Positions 24,493 to 64,000 of a stretch of 64,000 nucleotides of DNA are shown here, piece after piece. Position 1 is the first letter of the stretch, and each line of letters begins with the position of its first letter. A program made the position numbers and the translations under genes. The DNA comes from Alviniconcha marisindica (taxonomy: Eukaryota > Mollusca > Gastropoda > Provannidae): assembly GCA_018857735.1 (NCBI GenBank), contig JABMCL010002257.1:62501-126500 (forward strand), written 5' to 3'. The notes under the pieces were generated by a model. The model saw only the letters and a list, made by a program, of their open reading frames with translations, was not told where the DNA came from and ran no database searches.

Positions 24493-24860
24493 AGAGAGAT
24501 TCTTCATTTCCAGTTCTATCATCTCACGGGACACATGTCTTCCACCTGTAACATTAGCTATTGGCTTTTGATTCATACGTCAAGCAGTTGCTATCAGATT
24601 AGCGCACATCGCCTTGAACTGCAAACAATTGTCAAAGTTCACACCTGTTAGGTGAAACCTGCACCAAGGAGTTTCCTTCTAGCCTCGTTCTCATCGAAGC
24701 TGACGGTGTTTTCCCGTTTCACATGCGCAGTGAAGACTTACACGTCAAAGAGACAGGAAGAGGTCCGTGTTATGGCAGTTCAAACACAGAGCAGTGGGGC
24801 GCAATGAATGCCATCATGTTATTACAAGTTTTTCTTCAAATGCTCAAGAAACAATGAGCT
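23631..24860. promoter_or_regulatory. shared upstream region between divergent AFMID and SUCO
   Basis: The two start codons are 1,230 bp apart on opposite strands, so this interval must hold both 5' UTRs and at least the core promoters. It contains (TG)n at 24034-24083, a (CATA)n run at about 24150-24226 and (GA)n at 24441-24500. No convincing TATA box was identified. The part at 24600-24850 is the least repetitive and richest in CpG, so it is the best candidate for the SUCO promoter. Confidence 0.5.
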
Positions 24861-56371
<31,511 letters not shown>

Positions 56372-56929
56372 AACAGTTTTGTGTCTGTTTGCGTTTGAAA
56401 CAAGTGTTCTCATTTGGCATGTGCTAGAGGTGTTCACAGCAGTGAGGAGAGACTCGGTATACTTTGCTTGCTTTCAGAAATCCTTTTCATTTCCATGTAT
56501 TGTTTGTTGTTTACGAGGAGGACTTACTTAATTACTGGACTTCATTATTCAGTATTGACACTGCCAGTAATGGACAGCTTCAGTTTCAGATTCTGAAAAC
56601 ATAACCCATGTGTCAAAAATTGCATTACAGTGTGGATATTTTTTCCTCTTCTTCGACCTTTGTGTCCATAATTTTGAAGCTGTGGGGCAAACCCTGAAAG
56701 TACTGCAACATTCGTTTAATTTTATGAACAGTATATAGGTGGGGGGGGGGGGGGGGTGATAGAGATGAGGGGTCGTGGAGGGTTTGCAGACAAGCAAGGA
56801 ACCAGTACCAGAACAACTAGTGCCAGTATTCTGCAGCAGTTCGTTCATTCATTCTAGTGCAACAGATCACTGCTTGGGCATTTGCCCAGTAGCAGGTATG
56901 ATGCATGGCAGTTGTAAGGGCTGTAAGGG

Positions 56930-57031
56930 CTTGTTGCCTTGCTGTTGTGGTATGTGGTGAATGGTTTGTAGCATGTGTGCGCACACATGCTACAAACCAT
57001 TCACCACATACCACAACAGCAAGGCAACAAG
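56930..57031. repeat. perfect 102-bp palindrome, no spacer
   Basis: Two 51-bp arms are exact reverse complements meeting at 56980/56981 (centre GTGTGCGCACAC). The left arm begins CTTGTTGCCTTGCTG and the right arm ends CAGCAAGGCAACAAG. Flanking bases do not match. Confidence 0.95.
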
Positions 57032-58008
57032 ATTCTGTGGAATTGCCCCAGGTGTAAGCTCAACGTCACTGTGATGTGGCCAGGGGCAAGACGTGGAGTG
57101 GATAGGACCTCTCCTATTGTGTGTGGGAGTGTTGCAGCCAATCATGATGCAGACAGGAGTCAGTGTGAGCTAACAAAACTGCAGATCATGCTGACTTCTC
57201 TGATTCTGAAATGGCACAGTGAAATGACTTGCACCAAACCCTGAAGTCATTGAGGATATGTAATTTATATGCACCTCCATGAATATTATGATCGGGACAG
57301 TTGCTGCAATGATGAGAAAGGTCAGGGAAGGTAAGTGGGGTTGTGGGTCAAGGCTCATCGGCATCACTAAATGACTGTTGCCTAAGCACTGTCACTAGTG
57401 TGTGCAAAGTGCAGTGGCAGGCAACAGCAACACTGTCATCATGGCGCCTGTGGTGTGGCTTGTGCATTGCTCATGTGTGCACCGGCTCTAACCGAAATAG
57501 AATAACAAGGTGGAATATTGAAATGTTGCGGACTAAACTATACCAGTGTCCGTAGTAACAGAACCAGAGAGTAACTTGGTATCAGGGCAAAACAGAGCTA
57601 GTATTTTGCTAAAAAGTGGAACTGAGAGAGAGAGTGATGCTTAGTCTTTTTTCTGTTACTAGTGTTGATGAGTTGATGAATGTGCATTTGTTAGAGATTT
57701 GTGTGTATGTGTGTATGCATGTGTTTGTGTTTGTGAGAGGGAAACTGTGTGCTCATGTTTTTTTTTATTTAGGGTTCAGTTCAGCCCAGTAATACTTAAA
57801 TATTCCAGAAGGAGCACTTCAGTTTTGATGGGCTTGTGAATTGACAGAAACACGAAAAGATACAAGAGAACATTGAGTCGCCATTAGTGTAGTCCTTGAA
57901 CTCCCAAGGACAGAGGGGCATGTTGCCTCTTTTTTCTCCTTCTTCTTTTTGTGCCTGTGTTTTAGGTACCAAGAGATTTGGTGTTCTTTTTGCTTTGTGT
58001 TTGATTTT

Positions 58009-58014
58009 AATAAA
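58009..58014 (+). terminator. SUCO: candidate SUCO poly(A) signal AATAAA (first of several)
   Basis: This is the first AATAAA after the stop, 1.6 kb into the putative 3' UTR and followed by T/GT-rich sequence. Others lie at 58493, 58824, 59265 and 62610. Confidence 0.35.
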
Positions 58015-61000
58015 TGAAGCACACTTTAACAGATGTTTTTGCGTGCCATATTCATTCCCTGAACCATGGATGTGTTTTCATTGGCTGTTGAGAAAATTGA
58101 CTTGTCTGTGACAGTGTGCAGAATTTTAAAGACCAGCCTGTGGTCTGACCAGTTACACTGTATGATCAAAGTCTGCTTGCTATTTAAGACTGAACCCTTT
58201 TCTGGTTTATGTTTACTGCTGTAAAACTAGACATTGTATCTGTTTCTCAGGTGCGTGTTGTTTTCAGGGGAAGAGGATTTCAGGGCTGGGTGGGGTGTGT
58301 GTGTGTGGGGGGGGGGGGGGTCTTATTTATCTCTGTTAATCAAGGTTGGCCACTACTGGCACTAGAACCCAGTATGTCCCTTCTTATTTCTGATAAAGAT
58401 AGACATTGTTCTAGCTGTCAACCCCAGTATTATGCAGTATCAATCCCATTCTCAGCACCAGTGTTTTGGAAAATGATACATGAGAACCCTTCAATAAAGA
58501 TTTCACCCCACCCCCCTTTTTTCTCCCCAACAGAAGTGCAAGATTCAGAACTGAATCAAGAACAGTTCTCATTAATCTGGCCTAAAAACAGATAAGTGAT
58601 TATTAACACCCAGTCAACCATGCCAGTTGTATCAGGGTGAAAGATGGTTTTACATGAGGGTGGTTCTTTACAGGGTGCGAGGATTTGTCAGCTGGTGTTT
58701 TGTTTTTTTGTGTTTTTTCTTTCTTTTTTAGTTCAGTGTGACAAACATGTGCATGATGCTCTTGTGGTAAGTCTTTCTTGACTGTGATCAGTTCTTTCCT
58801 TCTCTGTGTGGTGCAGGTATTTGAATAAAGTCCAGCCTTAACAGTCCTTTCGCTTTTGAAGAAAGCTACCTCGATGAGCAGTGGAGGTGTTTATGTGAGG
58901 ATTGGAGAGAGGAAAGTCTGAATGTCTTTACAATGCATGCCACCAGTGTACTTTGTCAGTTGCAGTGTACTTTGTCAGTTGCAGTGAATATACCAAAGAT
59001 CTGTGCCTGGCTGTAAAGCATACAAATTTACAATGCAATACCCTGTCTCTCACCTGCATGTTCATTGTGATTGTAAGCTCTGCCCAAACTGATCATGAAC
59101 ACTTCTTGTACTTGAGAAGTGTGCACAGATCTATCTCAGCATTTCCCAAACTCCATAATGTTTAGAATGCGCAAAGTAACTTCCTGCTTTTCAATTCTGC
59201 CACCTCATTATCTGTGTGCATGTGACCTGCCATATCAGTTGATGTCATTTTGTCTTCAGTTATGAATAAAGGGTCTGGGCTCATTCGGGGGAATGTATTA
59301 CATTTAATTTATATGTGTCAAGGGCCCACTGGTTTCTCTGTGATGCTTTGGATCTCAGATACACAAAAACATTAGGTAAATGAGTAACTAACTTGCATTC
59401 ATGATGCTGACACAAAGTGTGAAAAGTTTTACCATTCATACGCCACATGCTCTCGCTCAGTCATACAGCAGATCTGTCGTGGCATCTGAGTTTGGGGTTA
59501 ATGCTGTTCATGATTATTGAGAAGCAATTCAGTTGGCAACAGTCTCCATTCTTGAACCCTTGTTCAAAGTGAGTGTGCAGTGAAGACGGGGCTTAATCAA
59601 CATCCCCTGCATTTTCTTTGTACATCCCCATCTTTGTCTTCCATCCCTTCCGCCTTTGTGAAAAGCCCTTCTCAGCATCCATCATTCACATGCTACTTGC
59701 CAGTCGTAAAATAATGCATCTCTTCTTTTTTTCTGTGACTTTTGTCTTTCTTGGACCAAATCGATATAAAAATTATTGTTTTGGCAGAGTTTATGTAAAG
59801 GGACATTACTCCACCGTGCTTGTATATATATATATATGAGTGAGTGTGTGTGTGTGTGTGTGTGTGTTGCAAGTGACATCTCAGAAGGCTGTGGTCTGAG
59901 ATAAAGTACTTGGAACTTGTTCAAGGCTGTTTAGTGTAGGTGAACTCACAAAGATTGTGATTGGTTTGATTTGCTTACACAATTTTTCTTCATTAAAAAT
60001 GTATGAAATCAAACTAAAATTTTCCTACATCCAGCAACATTCGCATCCAACCTGAGTTCACAAAAGGTGGATATGTATTTCCAGAGATAGCTGTCTGCAA
60101 CAAGCCGGTGGTACCACTTTTTATTTGTGATGTGCACTGGCTGGTTTGGGTCCATAGCATATGCAGTCAGTTTCACGCATATAATATATATATGTAAGAA
60201 TGCTACTTCACATGGAAGACATGTGATAAACATCCTTACAGCCTGTAAAAATGACAGTTTTGACAAGGCTGGTATTTTTGGAGCTCCTACTCAGCAACTT
60301 GAAGCACTGAACAATATAAACACAATAGAACACACATGTACATTGTGATAAATGCTGTTATCATTTTAACATAACAAATAACTGACATGTCAACAGAGGT
60401 TCAAATATAAGTGTCTAATCAGCATTCTCTCTCACTTTCAAGTCTTTGTTGGTTTGCAAATCGAAGCGACATCACTGGAAAAGATTTTTGGTTGCAAATT
60501 TTGGTCACACATGTAAACATTTTAAAACTATTTACTACTGTTGTTATTGTTATTTTTGTGGTTATTTATTATTTACAATATTTTTTCTGTGGCGATTTGG
60601 AAGATGTGATTACTCGTGACTTAAATTGAAGATGTCTGTGATTTGAATGTAATTCTCTCTGATCAAAATCAAACTTGTTGATCTGCAACTGAGAAAATCT
60701 TTGCAATGGAAAAAAGCTTTTCTTCTGATCTGTCTAGTCAACGTTTTGTATTTGTTCGTTTTTGTTTTACTGCCAGTTTTTTCTTCTCCATCTTGTTTTT
60801 GTTTGTTTGAAGGCCAGTTTTGCTTGTGTATCACAATAAGTGTTAAAGACACAGTCAATATCGTAAGATCTATCATTCACTCAGTGCAATAATTAACACA
60901 TACAGAATTAATTGGTCTTTTTTTCCTCCACTGAAAGAGCAGAAAGTTACAAATAGTACTGGTCTCTTTTGTACATTGGCATACATAGGTACTCACTCTG

Positions 61001-61179
61001 ACTGCCAAGTTCTCATCCCCATCATGTTTTCATTGTGAAGTCCGATTTTTGGACAGGAGTGGTCAGTTCCACCGGTGCTGGAGATGTTGATCCACACACA
61101 GAAATTTACTCTGCATTCACTCTATACATGAAATAGTTCTGTCCCACCGTGAACAAATTTGACCTCTCACACTCACAGC

Positions 61180-62040
61180 TTAAATGATTTTGGCTTGCCA
61201 CAGTGCAAACTGTTCTAACCTGTCACAGTTGCAACTGTTCTGGCCTGTCACAACAACTTGTCACAGTGCAAACTCTTCTAACCTGTCACAGTTGCAACTG
61301 TTCTGGTCTGTCACAGTGACTTGTCACAAATCCACCAATTTTGACTTGTCACATTTGGAAGGCTGTTGACTTACCTGAGCTGCACTGTCAGTATTCCAAT
61401 CAGCTACAGAAGACAAAATGCATAGCATACAGAAAACAATACTGCATTTGAATCATCTCATTGGCAGTTTGAGTGCATGATGTCTGTTGGCTTAGTGACA
61501 GAAGACAAAATGCATAGTGTATAGAAGACAATGCTGCATTTGGGTTGCACCATTGTCTGTTGGCTTAGTGACAGAAGACAAAATGCGTAGTGTACAGAAG
61601 ACAGTGCTGCATTTGGGTTGCCTCATTGACAAAACGAGTGATGTCTGTTGGCTTAGTGACAGAAGACAAAATTTGATGTCTGTTGGCTTAGTGACAGAAG
61701 ACAAAATTCATAGTGTACAGAAGACAGTGCTGCATTTGGGTTGCCCTGTTGGCAAAACGAGTGATGTCTGTTGGCTTAGTGACAGAAGACAAAATGCGCA
61801 GTGTACAGAAGACCACTGCATTTAGGTCGCCACATTGGCAAAGTGGGTGATGTCTGTTGGCTTAATGACAGAATATGAAATGCATAGTGTACAGAAGACT
61901 GCTGCATTTGGGTTGCCCATTGGCAAGGTGAGTGATGTCTGTTGGCTTAGTGACAGAAGGTGAAATGCATAGTGTACAGAAGACTGCTGCATTTGGGTCA
62001 CCCATTGGCAAAGCGAGTGATGTCTGTTGGCTTAGTGAAT
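61180..62040. repeat. minisatellites: CTGTCACAGT-type, then an approximately 75-90 bp unit, about eight copies
   Basis: From 61190 to 61350 there are repeated CTAACCTGTCACAGTTGCAA segments. From about 61400 to 62040 the unit is GATGTCTGTTGGCTTAGTGA, CAGAAGACAAAATGCATAGT, GTACAGAAGAC and CTGCATTTGGGTTGC, with internal deletions in some copies. Confidence 0.9.
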
Positions 62041-62119
62041 TAAAGGAGTGTGTGGGTCATGGTTACTGCTAGGGGTGACTGTGCATGGTGCTGAGGCCAA
62101 CTGTCTCACTCAGTCTCAT

Positions 62120-62290
62120 TATGAACACAAGTCCCATTGTGTACACCTGCCACTGTGTACACCTGGTCCATTGTGTACACCTGGCCTGTTGCATACACCT
62201 AGTCCATTGTATACACCTGCCCCTGTGTACACCCGGTCCATTTTGTACACCTGGCCCATTTTGTACACCTGGCCCACGGTGTTCCAGGCC
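62120..62290. repeat. 17-20 bp minisatellite, about nine copies
   Basis: The unit is CCATTGTGTACACCTGGC with variants. GTACAC is self-complementary, so each unit carries a small palindrome. Confidence 0.9.
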
Positions 62291-62640
62291 CATGCTTATG
62301 GCTAGGGTTTAGAGTTAGGGTTACACAGTGAGACTGGTGCATGCTTTTGATGGCTTGATGTTGTTTCATTAGAAGGCACAAATCACTGTTTTTCTTTGAT
62401 AGTGATTTGTTGTTGTTGTAGTTGTTGCTGTTTACAGTGTAGTTTTAGAATGTTGTAGTTACCTTCTGATTTTGTTCCCTTGAGTGTTTTTGTTTTTATA
62501 ATGCATAGCTCGCTTTAAAGCTTTGGTTGTTGCAGAAATTGCTGCCTTGTACAGAATGTGTTGGGGTAGTGTTTTTGTGTACTTTGCTTTTTTAGTTTGA
62601 AATGTTTCAAATAAATATGATTCACTTTAACTTAGGGCTG

Positions 62641-64000
62641 GTTTTGTTTTGTTTTCTTTCATTTTGGGGGGAGGGGGGTCTTATATTTTACTTTTGCTTT
62701 TATGGTTGGTTGTTTGTCTCTTACTTCTGCCTGTTCCCTTAGTTTATTTTTGTTTGATTTTGCATTTCAGCAACATACTTGCTTTTTTAATGTGTTAGCT
62801 TAATTATTAATGCCTATGTTTCTGCGAGCCTCTCCTTCTCTGTATTTGATACAGTTCTTACCACCAGTACCTGTTTGTTGACCAATTTTTAACAAACTGA
62901 AAAAATATAATGAACCGAAAAATGTTTGTGAATGTGAATTTATTCACTGAGTAAGATGAGAGTTTTGAATTGCTGTTTGGTTGTTCTTTCAAGTTTTTTC
63001 CACTGAATTTGTTAGTTTTGAATTAATGTTTGTCTGTTTTTGAATGTTGACTTTTGGGTTACGATACCAGTTTTGAATTGATGTTGATCTGTTCTGTGAC
63101 ATTTTGAAAGTTGATAGTTTTGATTGGATGCTTGTTATGTCTTTTGGGGAGGGTGGGTGGCTGGGGAGAGAATCTGTTAACATACAAAAAGTTTTAGATG
63201 GAGTTCATCTGTTTGAGAATGTTGTGAATGTTGAAATGGTTGGTTGAGATGAATTTTGAATCAGTGTTTGTGTGCTTTATATTTTGACTGTTGGGTTCTT
63301 TTTCTTTTCTTTTTTCTCTCTTTTTTTGTTTGTTTTGTTTTGATAATTGTTTGGAATTGATCATTTTGGATTACTTTATTCTTTTTCTGTGTGTTGCATT
63401 TGTTGTTGGTTTTAAACATGATTGCTTCATGAACTTGAAAGCTGTATCTGTATCTGCTACATTTATATTCCTGCACTGATACATATCTGTGATTTATAAC
63501 CAATACACATTTACCATCAGAGTTAGAACAAAGTGTGGAATTGTTGAAGCAGTATATACATGTAAGGAAGCATTTATCTTCAAAGGTATTACCTAGAGGA
63601 ATTTGGTAATGCATTTGAAGGGGCCACACTTCTGATTTCTGGATTATTAAAATATTTTTTATTATTATTATAATTTGAAATTAAATTTGTGTCTTACACT
63701 TACCTTTTACTGTGGTTACTGATACTTTAGATTCTGAATCGAACAGAAAAAAGAAAGATTTGTTTAGAGTAATGATATGTGTCTCCTAGGAATTATGTTT
63801 GTTTTCAAAAACCCATTGTGAACTTTAATTTGTTTTTATTAAAGTTTAAGTGAGAGACACAAGGAAGCTATAATTAGCTAAAGATATCTCACAGAACTTT
63901 TGCCTGTGAAATTTTCCATCAGTTATACAATGCATGCAAAATGTTGTACTGTCAAACATTGAACTGGGACAAACCCATTGTACCTTATATATTCACTAGT
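62641..64000. other. AT-rich downstream DNA, no gene seen
   Basis: T-rich sequence with a loose 60-70 bp repeat of GTTTTGAATTGATGTTGATCT between about 62940 and 63290. No convincing exon or RNA gene on either strand. Confidence 0.5.

Larger units (their letters stand above)
56372..62640 (+). other. SUCO: SUCO 3' UTR and downstream DNA
   Basis: No coding exon seen. AATAAA hexamers are at 58009, 58493, 58824, 59265 and 62610, so 3' UTR lengths from about 1.6 to 6.2 kb are possible. It contains the 102-bp palindrome (56930-57031), a dispersed repeat copy near 58590-58640, a small (TG)n at 59840-59866 and two minisatellite blocks (61180-62040, 62120-62290). Confidence 0.5.

Overview
The window looks like nuclear DNA of an invertebrate animal, most likely a mollusc and probably a gastropod. 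This is an inference from gene content, short exons in long AT-rich introns, very abundant (CA/TG)n microsatellites, GTGGACGTTAAGCAC-type SINE tails and an RNase H fragment of a LINE kind common in molluscs. There is no sign of bacterial, organellar or viral genome organisation. Long open frames in the CA, GA and CT tracts are microsatellite artefacts.

Three protein-coding genes can be rebuilt by joining splice sites in frame. (1) About 4.1-5.9 kb, plus strand: the 3' three exons of a GLIPR2/GAPR-1-like CAP-superfamily gene; its first exon(s) are uncertain. (2) 11.8-23.6 kb, minus strand: a complete 11-exon kynurenine formamidase (AFMID) of 301 residues with its Ser/Asp/His triad, including a GC-AG intron and an 8-codon first exon. 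(3) 24.9-56.4 kb, plus strand: a complete 19-exon SUCO/OPT (SUN domain-containing ossification factor) of about 1530 residues: signal peptide, disordered lumenal stretch, SUN domain, coiled coil, one membrane segment and a basic cytosolic tail. AFMID and SUCO are head to head, with 1.2 kb between their start codons. CAP and AFMID converge.

Layout: 1-4.1 kb repeats (microsatellites, a 60-bp minisatellite, then an array carrying copies of the CAP exon's acceptor); 4.1-6.6 kb CAP exons and a 170-bp array copied from its last exon; 6.6-8.0 kb intergenic; 8.0-11.8 kb probable AFMID 3' UTR; 11.8-23.6 kb AFMID; 23.6-24.9 kb shared upstream region; 24.9-56.4 kb SUCO; 56.4 to about 62.6 kb SUCO 3' UTR or downstream DNA, with a perfect 102-bp palindrome and more minisatellites; then AT-rich DNA with no gene seen. 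Introns hold relics of a THAP-domain element, a LINE RNase H fragment, piggyBac-like pieces including a TTAA-bounded MITE, a tRNA-derived SINE and many tandem arrays.

The most unusual theme is that several minisatellites begin or end exactly at real exon-intron junctions and their units carry copies of the true splice site: the CAP acceptor at 4085, the CAP last exon, the SUCO exon 8 donor, and both sides of SUCO exon 17. A possible case is the SUCO exon 11 acceptor. The genes appear to have been sources of local tandem amplification, leaving decoy splice sites beside the authentic ones.
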